Notes: generated by a model not told the origin, from the sequence alone. A stretch of DNA of 8,176 nt from Bacteroidota bacterium (GCA_023422635.1 JAFAGO010000039.1:1-8176); one strand, 5' to 3'; counted from the first letter of the stretch, positions 1 to 7,057 are shown. Numbers and translations: made by a program.

Positions 1-163
1 CTTTCTTCTGCTTACCATAACCAATAACAACAACTTCTTCAATTTTTTGTTCTTTGGCAACGGTATCATTACCTGTGGATTGGGCAGTAAGAAGTGCTGC
101 TGGGAATAAAGCGAGCGAGAAGAATAACGCTGCTTTATTGGGGGTTAAAGAAAAATTGCTCAT
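1..163 (-). CDS. SusC/RagA-type TonB-dependent outer-membrane receptor, N-terminal fragment
   Basis: Only the first 54 codons lie in the window; the gene continues past the left edge. Residues 1 to about 27 look like a Sec signal peptide: a short N-terminus with Lys10, a hydrophobic core (AALFFSLALFPAALL) and a likely cut after LLTA. Residues 41-50 read IEEVVVIGYG, the hallmark that begins the TonB-box/plug region in SusC/RagA receptors. That motif follows the signal peptide almost directly, so the carboxypeptidase-regulatory-like domain found at the N-terminus of many SusC proteins is absent. Such receptors work with a SusD lipoprotein to import oligosaccharides across the outer membrane using TonB energy. 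The gene begins 36 bases after xylA on the same strand with no terminator between them, so it is probably in the xylose operon. Xylose or xylo-oligosaccharides are therefore the inferred substrate. The family call is firm; the substrate rests on context only. Confidence 0.85.
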   Translation of the reverse strand, partial: MSNFSLTPNKAALFFSLALFPAALLTAQSTGNDTVAKEQKIEEVVVIGYGKQKK

Positions 164-177
164 AATTTATAAAATTT

Positions 178-190
178 GGGATTTGTTTAC
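178..190. promoter_or_regulatory. Second copy of the operator-like motif, before the TonB receptor gene
   Basis: In the 36-base gap between xylA and the receptor gene, the plus strand reads GGGATTTGTTTAC. Positions 3810-3822, at the edge of the candidate operator, read GGGATTTGTTAAC: 12 of 13 bases agree. Within the copy, TTGT-TT-ACAA (184-193) is a small inverted repeat. It may be a weaker site for the same regulator or an element in the leader of the receptor mRNA. A chance match in AT-rich DNA is possible. Confidence 0.35.
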
Positions 191-199
191 AATTTTTTT

Positions 200-1528
200 T
201 TAGATGTGCATATTCACAATCGCTTCAAAGAGTTCTTGCTTACCACTTTTTGGTGTTGGCTCTCCGATTTCGTGTGCAATCTTTTGAAGATCTTCTAGGC
301 TTAGTTTGCCTTCTTCAAATGCTTTTCCGTTACCTTGGTCAAAAGATGAATAGCGTTCTTTGATTAGTTTTGTGTAATCTGATTTTTCGAGAACGTCTGC
401 TGCCACCAAAAGTCCTTTCGCAAATGCATCCATTCCAGAGATGTGGGCAATAAATAGATCTTCTGCATCAATTGAATTTCTACGAATTTTTGCATCGAAG
501 TTTACACCACCATTTCCTAATCCACCACCTTGTAGAATTACTAACCAAGCTTGTGCGAGTTCTAAATAATCGTTCGGGAACTGATCGGTATCCCATCCGT
601 TTTGATAATCGCCTCGGTTGGCATCAATACTTCCTAATAAACCTGCATCAATGGCAGCTTGTAACTCATGTTCGAAAGTATGTCCTGCTAAAGTTGCGTG
701 GTTCACTTCAAGATTCAGTTTAAAATCTTTATCCAAACCATAATGTCTTAAGAATCCGATTACTGTTTCTGCATCATAATCATATTGATGTTTAGTAGGT
801 TCCATTGGTTTTGGTTCGATAAGGAATGTTCCGGTGAATCCTTGCTTTCTTGCGTAATCTCTAGATATGGTTAAGAATTTTGCTAAATGTTCTTTTTCAC
901 GTTTCATATCGGTATTAAGAAGACTCATATATCCTTCTCTACCTCCCCAGAACACATAGTTTTCTCCACCAAGAGCTATGGTTGAATCAATGGCATTTTT
1001 AACTTGATTTCCTGCACATGCAACGACATCAAAATTTGGATTTGTTGAGGCGCCGTTCATGTATCTTTCATTTGTGAAAACGTTGGCTGTTCCCCAAAGA
1101 AGTTTGATTCCCGTTTCTTGTTGTTTTTCTTTAGCGTATTCTACAATTGCTTGTAGATTTTTTTCGTATTCAGTCCAAGTATTGGCAGGATCTACCAAAT
1201 CTACATCGTGGAAGCAGTAGTGTTCAAAACCAATTTTGGTCATAAACTCAAATCCAGCATCCATTTTATATTTTGCTTTAGAAACAGCATCGTTACCAAT
1301 ATTCCAAGGATGATGAATTGTTGCACCACCGAAAGGATCCGTACCATCTGCACACAAGGTATGCCACCAAGCCATTGCAAAACGCATCCAATCTTTCATT
1401 GGTTTACCGTAAACCACTCGTTCCGGTTGGTAATATCTAAAGGCAAGGGGATTTCTGCTTTCTAGACCTTCGAATTGAATTTGATTGATTTTGGAGAAAA
1501 ATTCTTTTGTTCCCATTAAGACGTTCAT
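200..1528 (-). CDS. xylA: Xylose isomerase
   Basis: Cytoplasmic D-xylose ketol-isomerase, which converts D-xylose to D-xylulose using two divalent metal ions (Mg, Mn or Co). The 442-residue length fits the longer class II enzymes of Bacteroidota and Proteobacteria. The catalytic histidine and partner aspartate are in YCFHDVDLVDP (H107, D110). The signature FLIEPKPMEPTKHQYD supplies metal ligand E238 and K240. Further metal ligands are visible at E274 and H277 (LEVNHATLAGHTFEHE), D302 (DANRGD), D313 and D315 (WDTDQFP) and D345 (GVNFDAK). Nothing essential is missing. The ATG at 1528 is used; the second Met, at codon 5, is also possible, but the N-terminus from residue 1 aligns by eye with the usual xGTKEFF start of the family. 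It lies 24 bases after xylB and 36 bases before the receptor gene, all on the minus strand. No Shine-Dalgarno sequence is seen, as is usual in this phylum. Confidence 0.98.
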   Translation of the reverse strand: MNVLMGTKEFFSKINQIQFEGLESRNPLAFRYYQPERVVYGKPMKDWMRFAMAWWHTLCADGTDPFGGATIHHPWNIGNDAVSKAKYKMDAGFEFMTKIGFEHYCFHDVDLVDPANTWTEYEKNLQAIVEYAKEKQQETGIKLLWGTANVFTNERYMNGASTNPNFDVVACAGNQVKNAIDSTIALGGENYVFWGGREGYMSLLNTDMKREKEHLAKFLTISRDYARKQGFTGTFLIEPKPMEPTKHQYDYDAETVIGFLRHYGLDKDFKLNLEVNHATLAGHTFEHELQAAIDAGLLGSIDANRGDYQNGWDTDQFPNDYLELAQAWLVILQGGGLGNGGVNFDAKIRRNSIDAEDLFIAHISGMDAFAKGLLVAADVLEKSDYTKLIKERYSSFDQGNGKAFEEGKLSLEDLQKIAHEIGEPTPKSGKQELFEAIVNMHI

Positions 1529-1552
1529 AATAAATTATTTTTTATTGTTTAT

Positions 1553-3076
1553 TTAGATATATTGATATGCACTTTTCTCAACCTCTGGTGCGTTCATCAC
1601 CATTTTTAGATAGTTTTTCCATCGATGGTAAGATTCCAGATGCTGCTCTCTTTTTTCGTATTCAGGTTCGATAACTGCAATTTTTTCTAATGCAGAGAAT
1701 GCTTCTTTGGAATCTGCATAAAAGCCGACGCCCATTCCTGCTGCCCTTGCCGCTCCTGCCGCGCCATCGGTGTCGTAAAGTTCAATTTGTGCATTGGTAA
1801 CACTCGCTAAAGTTTGGCGGAAAAGTGAACTTAGAAACATATTGGCATTGCCCGCACGGATCACTTGAATATTCATTCCCATATTGCGCATAATGTCCAT
1901 CCCAAATTCATAAGAATAAACAATTCCTTCCTGTGCGGCTCGTAGTACATCGCTTTTAGAATGGGTGTTAAAGTTAATTCCGTGTAAGGAGCAGTTTACT
2001 TCTTTGTTTTCAAGAACTCTTTCGGCGCCGTTACCAAAAGGGATTACACTTAATCCTTTTGAGCCGATTGGCGAAAGAGATGCTACTTCGTTCATTTCTC
2101 CGTAAGAAGGTAAAGAGGTTGCAAAGTTTTGTTTCAACCATGAATTCAGAATTCCTGTTCCGTTAATGCATAAAAGAACGCCCAATCGAATTTGTTCTGG
2201 AGAATAATTAACATGTGCGAAAGTATTTACTCTCGATTTTTTATCGTAATCCAATTGATCTAAAACGCCATATACAACGCCTGAAGTACCGGCTGTAGAA
2301 GCAATTTCTCCAGGATTAAATACGTTAAGTGAAAGTGCGTTATTGGGTTGATCTCCCGCTCTGTAGGTAATCGGTGTTCCTTCTTTTAGTCCTAATTCCG
2401 CTACAGCGTTTGCAGAAACCTGAGCTTGTATACCGAATGTTGGTACAATTTCTGGGAAAAAACTTTTCGCAATCCCAAAATATTGAATTACATCTTCGGA
2501 AATGGTATTGTTTTTAAAGTCCCAGAAAATACCTTCAGAAAGTCCTTCGATGGTAATGCCAATTTCGCCAGAAAGTTTCATGGCAATATAATCGCCTGGC
2601 AACATTATTTTATCGATTTTCTCGTAAACATCTGGTTCATTATTTTTTACCCAAGCTAATTTTGAAGCTGTAAAATTTCCAGGTGAATTGAGAAGGTGAG
2701 AAAGGCATTTTTCTTCACCGATTGCTTTAAATGCTTCTTCGCCATACGGAACCGCTCTACTGTCGCACCAAATAATTGATGGACGTAATACGTTCTGATC
2801 TTTATCAACCATTATCAAACCGTGCATTTGCCAAGTGATTCCGATTGCTTTAATTTCTTCTGCATCAATACCCGATTCTTTCATTACAGATTCGTGAGCA
2901 AGCTTTAAATTCGTCCACCAATCTGCAGGGTTTTGCTCTGCCCAACCTGGATTTTCTGCATGAATTTTCATTTCTTTTTTCGGAGAAAAATCGGTTGCAA
3001 TAATTTTTCCGCTAGAAGCTTCGATTAAACAAACTTTAACCGACGAACTTCCGATATCATATCCTAGCAAATACAT
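1553..3076 (-). CDS. xylB: Xylulokinase (FGGY carbohydrate kinase)
   Basis: ATP-dependent kinase making D-xylulose 5-phosphate, the entry point to the pentose phosphate pathway. The 507-residue length is normal for the FGGY family. The N-terminal actin-like domain begins with the phosphate-binding strand GYDIGSSSVKV (5-15). The segment TWQMHG (81-86) matches the QMHG sugar-binding motif of xylulokinases, and WCDSRA follows at 103-108. The C-terminal domain starts around AGDQPNNA (240-247), in which D242 corresponds to the catalytic base (E. coli XylB D233). The segment GEIASTAGTSGVV (256-268) is the second phosphate loop, and DGAAGAARAAGMGVG (437-451) is the adenosine-binding motif. The gene starts 6 bases after the regulator stop codon and ends 24 bases before xylA, so it is translated from a shared message. 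FGGY kinases vary in substrate, but the QMHG motif and the adjacent xylA make xylulose the confident choice. Confidence 0.97.
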   Translation of the reverse strand: MYLLGYDIGSSSVKVCLIEASSGKIIATDFSPKKEMKIHAENPGWAEQNPADWWTNLKLAHESVMKESGIDAEEIKAIGITWQMHGLIMVDKDQNVLRPSIIWCDSRAVPYGEEAFKAIGEEKCLSHLLNSPGNFTASKLAWVKNNEPDVYEKIDKIMLPGDYIAMKLSGEIGITIEGLSEGIFWDFKNNTISEDVIQYFGIAKSFFPEIVPTFGIQAQVSANAVAELGLKEGTPITYRAGDQPNNALSLNVFNPGEIASTAGTSGVVYGVLDQLDYDKKSRVNTFAHVNYSPEQIRLGVLLCINGTGILNSWLKQNFATSLPSYGEMNEVASLSPIGSKGLSVIPFGNGAERVLENKEVNCSLHGINFNTHSKSDVLRAAQEGIVYSYEFGMDIMRNMGMNIQVIRAGNANMFLSSLFRQTLASVTNAQIELYDTDGAAGAARAAGMGVGFYADSKEAFSALEKIAVIEPEYEKREQHLESYHRWKNYLKMVMNAPEVEKSAYQYI

Positions 3077-3082
3077 AGTATT

Positions 3083-3808
3083 TTATTTTATAAGTTTTGT
3101 ATAATTCTTTTTATAAACTTTTGCATCAAACTTGTAATATCTGGCTGCACGATGCGCTACATTCACCTCAATTTCGTCTAGCGGAATAATGTAGTTGAAG
3201 GAAGATATTTTTTTATGAAAATTTTTGATATCAATTTTTTTCTCGCTTAGCGCGCAGTACAATTGATACAATTGGCGAATTGTAAATTTTTTGGGTAGCA
3301 ATTCGAAAATAATGGTAAAATCGGATTCAATCCATCTGCGAATTTCAATAAAGGATTCTTCAATAATTTTTTTGTGATCGAAGGGCAGATACGGAAGTTG
3401 ATCAATTGGGCACCAATCTACGGTATCGTATTTTGAGCTATTTAATTTGCGGTCGATTTTACATAAAGAAATAAAGGCTACAGTAATAATTCGATCGATG
3501 TTGTTTTTGTATTCTTTAAACATCCATTTCACATCTTCAGAATTACTTGCTCTTTTAGGATCGGCGAAACATTTAAACTGTTTCAGTACCATTTTTTTAA
3601 TACCAGTAAGCTCTTGAAGTACACGTTGCGCTGCATCGTCCACATCTTCGTTTTGATAAATTAAACTTCCAGGAAGTTTACGTTGTCGATCCAAAGGAAC
3701 ATCATCTACATGACGCTGACCAAGCAGAACATTCAACTTATTTTGATGATCAAAACCGAAGACTACACAATCGACGGAAACGTACGTATGGATAAAATTT
3801 GTTGACAT
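3083..3808 (-). CDS. Nudix-like, winged-helix (NrtR-type) transcriptional regulator of the xylose operon
   Basis: A 241-residue protein with two parts. Residues 1 to about 160 form a Nudix fold; residues about 168-234 form the NrtR-type winged helix (FTIRQLYQLYCALSEKKIDI at 175-194, NFHKKI after it, then HRAARYYKFD at 219-228, matching the usual end of this domain). The Nudix box lies at 47-70 (GSLIYQ...RVLQELTGI). The consensus REUXEEXGU reads RVLQELTGI here, so two glutamates of the catalytic helix are Val and Leu. Hydrolase activity is therefore unlikely and the fold probably serves as an effector-binding domain, as known for AraR of Bacteroides thetaiotaomicron, a repressor of arabinose genes in this family. 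As first gene of the operon, 6 bases before xylB, it most likely represses its own operon and senses xylose or a metabolite of it. Automatic pipelines would probably call it a Nudix hydrolase. The effector is inferred, not seen. Confidence 0.88.
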   Translation of the reverse strand: MSTNFIHTYVSVDCVVFGFDHQNKLNVLLGQRHVDDVPLDRQRKLPGSLIYQNEDVDDAAQRVLQELTGIKKMVLKQFKCFADPKRASNSEDVKWMFKEYKNNIDRIITVAFISLCKIDRKLNSSKYDTVDWCPIDQLPYLPFDHKKIIEESFIEIRRWIESDFTIIFELLPKKFTIRQLYQLYCALSEKKIDIKNFHKKISSFNYIIPLDEIEVNVAHRAARYYKFDAKVYKKNYTKLIK

Positions 3809-3814
3809 AGGGAT

Positions 3815-3835
3815 TTGTTAACATTTACGTAACAA
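3815..3835. promoter_or_regulatory. Candidate operator of the xylose operon (inverted repeat TTGTTA-N9-TAACAA)
   Basis: Perfect 6-base arms separated by 9 bases, lying between the predicted -7 element (3838-3845) and the regulator start codon (3808). The repeat would cover the transcription start, where a repressor would block initiation. The 21-bp symmetric layout fits a dimeric winged-helix regulator. That the Nudix-like protein binds here is inference. Confidence 0.5.
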
Positions 3836-3837
3836 TA

Positions 3838-3845
3838 CAAATATA
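3838..3845 (-). promoter_or_regulatory. Bacteroidota -7 promoter element (TATATTTG) of the xylose operon
   Basis: On the minus strand the eight bases read TATATTTG, an exact match to the Bacteroidota consensus TAnnTTTG. Transcription would start at about 3831-3833, giving a leader of about 25 nt before the regulator ATG. No convincing -33 TTG element is seen at the usual distance; the upstream sequence is mostly A and T. This is the only TAnnTTTG match noticed just upstream of the operon. Confidence 0.6.
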
Positions 3846-4401
3846 AAAATATGAACGAAATAAAAAAATAAAATCGCTATTAATTACTATATATCAACAC
3901 TTTACATATCGATTTTATATGATAAGATTATTCTCTAATTTATGATAAGGTGTAAGATTTTAACGATTTAAAAGCAAATGAAACATCCATATATTAAAGC
4001 AGATATGCTATACATGACTAAATAATTAATACATGTATTAGCATTTCAAAATATGATAAGAAGTTTACATTATTTGCACATGATTTTTTATAACTGCATC
4101 CAAATATGCCTTAACTTTAACATAATTTCACTCGAAAAAACTAAAAAAAATTAACCAAAAGTAGAACCAAACGCTGAGCAAGGATACATGCTATTCACCT
4201 ACATGGTGGATAATTTCACCGTAAAGCAATTACTATGTCTAAACGATAAGTGGGCAATAACGTGTTAACAAAAACTTAAAAAAACTATTTAGTTACTATT
4301 GCATTTAGCTAACAAACAAAGAATCTAAAAATGAGCACATTACAGATTTAATAATGAAAACTTAAGCTAACAAAAACATCTAAAATGTCGAAAAAAAGCA
4401 C
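3846..4401. other. Gene-free AT-rich spacer between the xylose operon and katE
   Basis: No credible reading frame, tRNA or mobile-element end is seen. The stretch is very AT-rich. It holds three copies of TATGATAAG (3918-3926, 3941-3949, 4052-4060), a 14-base palindrome (TAATACATGTATTA, 4027-4040) and a longer bulged inverted repeat (4005-4016 with 4032-4044). The sequences TTCACC, GGTG and TTCACC alternate at 4195-4220 and could form a small hairpin. No function can be assigned to any of these. Confidence 0.6.
4005..4044. repeat. Bulged inverted repeat in the spacer
   Basis: The arm ATGCTATACATG (4005-4016) is matched by CATGTATTAGCAT (4032-4044), its reverse complement apart from one extra T. 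The 15-base loop is AT-rich. It overlaps a perfect 14-base palindrome at 4027-4040. No T-run follows on either strand, so it is not an evident terminator. It could be a protein-binding site or a hairpin in an untranslated transcript; no gene lies close enough to tell. Confidence 0.4.
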
Positions 4402-4430
4402 AAAAAAAACCACGGAAAAAATCCGTGGTT
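4402..4430 (-). terminator. Rho-independent terminator of katE
   Basis: A 9-bp stem, AACCACGGA (4408-4416) with TCCGTGGTT (4422-4430), encloses a 5-base loop. On the minus strand the hairpin is followed by a run of eight T (4409-4402). It begins 22 bases after the katE stop codon, so katE appears to be terminated before the spacer and is not joined to the xylose operon. Confidence 0.9.
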
Positions 4431-4452
4431 GCAAATACAATTTAAACGTAGT

Positions 4453-6570
4453 TTATGAAGGAACTTTTCTCGATTTTTCTCGCTCCCAGATTCGGTGTCC
4501 TTTCATTGCAGTAATAAAATCTTTAGCTAAATCGTTTTCCGATTCTAAAATAACTCCTTTATCTATTTTAATCGCGGTATTGTTCAGCAAAACTTCTGCG
4601 TCTTTGGCAAAAGCAATGGCTTTACAATGTCGAAATCCTTCATTGAGGAATTGAATATAATCCGGATTATCTTTTAATGCTTCAACAGAATCACCGCTTG
4701 GCGTGTAAAATGCATCGTAAAGAACCGAAGCATCGGTAAGATATGAATGCATAACTTCCTCACTTCCTCCCTCTTTATAGTTGAGTTTACCTACGCGCGA
4801 TGAAATAAGAACGGCTTTCGCACCTTCATTTTCTAATGCTGCTTTCAGTTCATCAACAGAAGCTTTACTAACGCCTTCATCGACCAAGAACGCAACTTTT
4901 CGTGTCTTAATAGATCCTTCACCTGGAGCGGTTTTCATGCTAAGCGCTTCAGATTTGTCAACTTCTGGTTTTGGCGCTTTAATGGGATATTGAGGATGAT
5001 TTTGCCTTGCAAACTTCAAGGTTAATTCATCTAAATCTTTCGGCGGTTTCTGACCAAGATTATCACCCACTTTTTCTGCCAGCGTACTTTCAATTTGATT
5101 TAATATAGCGAGTTCACGTCTGCGAACATCAAGATCATCCACTTTAGAAAGTTCAAAGCTAATGGCATTAATTAAATGCTCTTGCTCTTCAGGACTTTGC
5201 GAGTTGAAAAATAACCGTGCTTGCGTAAAATGATCTGCAAAAGATTCTGAACGACCACGAACTTTAGAGGCATCAATTTTCTCTTTATGAGATTGGTAAC
5301 CTACTTCTCCCTTCAGCATGGCATGGTACGGACATCCTTCAGCTTTGCTATTCGGGAAGTAGCTTACTTCACCCTTCGGAATATCCATTTTGGAAAAGCC
5401 ATCTTTTTGATTATTATGTTTTCCGTTAACTGGTCTATTAATCGGCAATTCGTGGAAATTTGGACCTCCAAGACGATAATTCTGGGTGTCCATATACGAG
5501 AATATTCTGCCTTGCAATAATGGATCATTAGAAACATCAATACCTGGAACCAAACGACCTGGATCAAATGCTGCTTGCTCAGTTTCCGCAAAGAAATTTT
5601 CAGGATTACGATTTAGCGTCATTGTACCAATAATTTTTATAGGAACTACTTCTTCAGGAACTAACTTCGTAGGATCCAAAAGATCGAAAGAATACTTCAA
5701 TTCATCCTCCTCGGGAATTAACTGAACACCCAAATCCCACTGTGGAAAATCCCCTTCTTCAATCGCTTCCCATAAATCTCTTCTATGAAAATCGCCATCA
5801 AAGCCTGAGATTTTCTGAGCTTCATTCCAAGCGACAGAATGTACCCCTAATTTTGGTTTCCAATGAAACTTAACGAATGTAGCTTTCCCTTCATTATTCA
5901 CCAATTTAAAAGTGTGTACACCAAAGCCCTCCATCATCCGTAAACTACGCGGTATCGCTCTGTCGGACATTACCCACATCGTCATGTGCGCAGCTTCTGG
6001 CATTAAGGAAATAAAGTCCCAAAAGGTATTATGGGCTGATGCTGCTTGTGGAATTTCATTATTAGGTTCAGGTTTTACTGCATGAACTAAATCGGGGAAA
6101 TTCATAGCATCTTGAATAAAAAAGACTGGAATATTGTTTCCCACTAAATCATAATTTCCTTCTTCAGTATAAAATTTTACAGAAAATCCACGAACATCGC
6201 GAGCCAAATCACTACTTCCTTTAAAACCAGCCACTGTAGAAAAACGCGTAAAAACAGGTGTTTTAGTGCCTTTCTTTAAAAAAGCTGCCGTTGTGTAATC
6301 GGACAAATCCGCAGTAGCCTCAAAAACGCCGTGTGCTCCAGAGCCACGCGCATGAACGACTCTTTCAGGAATTCTTTCTCGGTCAAAATGCATTAATTTA
6401 TCCAAGAAAATATGATCTTGCTGCAGAGAAGGACCTCTTTCGCCTGCCTTCAACGTATTGTTATTATCGTAAATAGGAACGCCATCATTGGTCGTCATCA
6501 CTTTATCTTTCCCATCGGAGAGATGTTTGTCGATTTCATCAATTTTTGATTTTTTTTCGGGAATTTTCAT
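4453..6570 (-). CDS. katE: Catalase HPII, large-subunit heme catalase
   Basis: Cytoplasmic heme catalase that breaks down hydrogen peroxide to water and oxygen. The 705-residue length and a C-terminal extra domain mark it as a clade 2 large-subunit enzyme (E. coli HPII has 753). The core covers about residues 25-525. FDRERIPERVVHARGSGAHG (62-81) is the active-site signature, with catalytic H73. VGNNIPVFFIQD (143-154) holds the distal Asn. RIFSYMDTQNYRLG (355-368) carries the proximal heme ligand Y359 and R355. From about 556 to 690 a DJ-1/PfpI-like flavodoxin-fold domain follows (KVAFLVDEGVSKASVDELKAAL), as in other clade 2 catalases, where it has no known catalytic role. The gene is monocistronic: a terminator follows and the upstream neighbour is divergent. 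No TAnnTTTG promoter match was found upstream, so stress-type control by another factor is possible. No signal peptide is seen. Confidence 0.97.
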   Translation of the reverse strand: MKIPEKKSKIDEIDKHLSDGKDKVMTTNDGVPIYDNNNTLKAGERGPSLQQDHIFLDKLMHFDRERIPERVVHARGSGAHGVFEATADLSDYTTAAFLKKGTKTPVFTRFSTVAGFKGSSDLARDVRGFSVKFYTEEGNYDLVGNNIPVFFIQDAMNFPDLVHAVKPEPNNEIPQAASAHNTFWDFISLMPEAAHMTMWVMSDRAIPRSLRMMEGFGVHTFKLVNNEGKATFVKFHWKPKLGVHSVAWNEAQKISGFDGDFHRRDLWEAIEEGDFPQWDLGVQLIPEEDELKYSFDLLDPTKLVPEEVVPIKIIGTMTLNRNPENFFAETEQAAFDPGRLVPGIDVSNDPLLQGRIFSYMDTQNYRLGGPNFHELPINRPVNGKHNNQKDGFSKMDIPKGEVSYFPNSKAEGCPYHAMLKGEVGYQSHKEKIDASKVRGRSESFADHFTQARLFFNSQSPEEQEHLINAISFELSKVDDLDVRRRELAILNQIESTLAEKVGDNLGQKPPKDLDELTLKFARQNHPQYPIKAPKPEVDKSEALSMKTAPGEGSIKTRKVAFLVDEGVSKASVDELKAALENEGAKAVLISSRVGKLNYKEGGSEEVMHSYLTDASVLYDAFYTPSGDSVEALKDNPDYIQFLNEGFRHCKAIAFAKDAEVLLNNTAIKIDKGVILESENDLAKDFITAMKGHRIWEREKSRKVPS

Positions 6571-6774
6571 AATTCGAAAATTTTTAATTAAATGATTATT
6601 TCTACTTATATTTAAAGGTTAAACGCAGTAAAAAGCACCTCAAACTGCAATCACATACGAAGACAGTTTATAACCGTACTTAAAAATAATTTCTAAATTT
6701 GGTGAATTCACATTATAAATCTTTATAACTTTTCAAGTTTTATTTAAATAATATTCAGTTAAGAAAAATTATTG
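6571..6774. other. Upstream region of katE, shared with the divergent cold-shock unit
   Basis: The region is AT-rich and non-coding. On the minus strand no TAnnTTTG element could be found, so the katE promoter is not located. A 10-base palindrome, GTGAATTCAC, lies at 6702-6711, about 130 bases before the katE start; it could be an operator, but there is no second copy to support this. Confidence 0.5.
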
Positions 6775-6782
6775 TATCTTTG
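6775..6782 (+). promoter_or_regulatory. Bacteroidota -7 promoter element (TATCTTTG) of the cold-shock unit
   Basis: TATCTTTG matches TAnnTTTG exactly and is followed by CAAAAGA, so transcription would start near 6788-6790. No good -33 TTG is evident at the usual spacing. The nearest plus-strand gene starts at 7058, which leaves a long untranslated leader. No better promoter was noticed closer to that gene. Confidence 0.65.
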
Positions 6783-6788
6783 CAAAAG

Positions 6789-7057
6789 AATAAATGAATT
6801 AGGCCACTGCCTTTGCTTTCTGTACCAGTATATAATTTCTATTACTTTACATTCAGTTTTTGCTTATCCAGCTGCCATTTTTAATTTTTTTCGCCTCGAA
6901 TCAATGTGGTCGGCAGTTAACAATATCTAAAGCAACAATCAATATAGTACAATTCTTAAGATACTCGGCAAATCAAACAGCGCTTAATGCACGGTTTGTG
7001 TTTTGTAGTATACGAACTAAAAATAATTATTAATATTTAAAAACAATACATCTATTT
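6789..7057 (+). promoter_or_regulatory. Long 5' untranslated leader of the cold-shock genes
   Basis: About 270 nt separate the predicted transcription start from the first cold-shock gene, with no usable small reading frame (the ATG at 6794 stops after two codons). The leader is less AT-rich than the flanking spacer in parts. It contains segments that can pair in alternative ways: 6802-6807 with 6906-6911, 6806-6811 with 6912-6917, and 6870-6876 with 6912-6918. A small hairpin, CAAAC with GTTTG, lies at 6974-6998. Long structured leaders that act as thermosensors are known for enterobacterial cspA. That this one works similarly is inference; the E. coli cold-box sequence was not found. Confidence 0.5.

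Noticed and set aside
3918..4060. CRISPR-like or iteron-like array
   Set aside because: The three 9-mers have unequal spacing (14 and 102 bases between copies), are too short for CRISPR repeats, and no cas or replication gene is nearby.
3846..4401. Insertion-sequence remnant in the spacer
   Set aside because: No transposase-like reading frame and no terminal inverted repeats with target duplication were recognised.
4385..4654. Plus-strand open frame of 89 codons across the katE terminator and katE 3' end
   Set aside because: It overlaps the strong katE coding frame and the terminator hairpin, and its product resembles no known family; it is an antisense shadow.
5364..5591. Minus-strand open frame of 75 codons inside katE
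   Set aside because: It lies wholly within the catalase gene in another frame and overlaps the heme-ligand region; no independent support.
6794..6802. Possible leader peptide in the cold-shock leader
   Set aside because: The ATG at 6794 is followed by one codon and then TAG, so no regulatory peptide can be made from it.
6789..7057. E. coli-type cold box in the leader
   Set aside because: No match to the enterobacterial cold-box sequence was seen, so any thermosensor here would be a different design.
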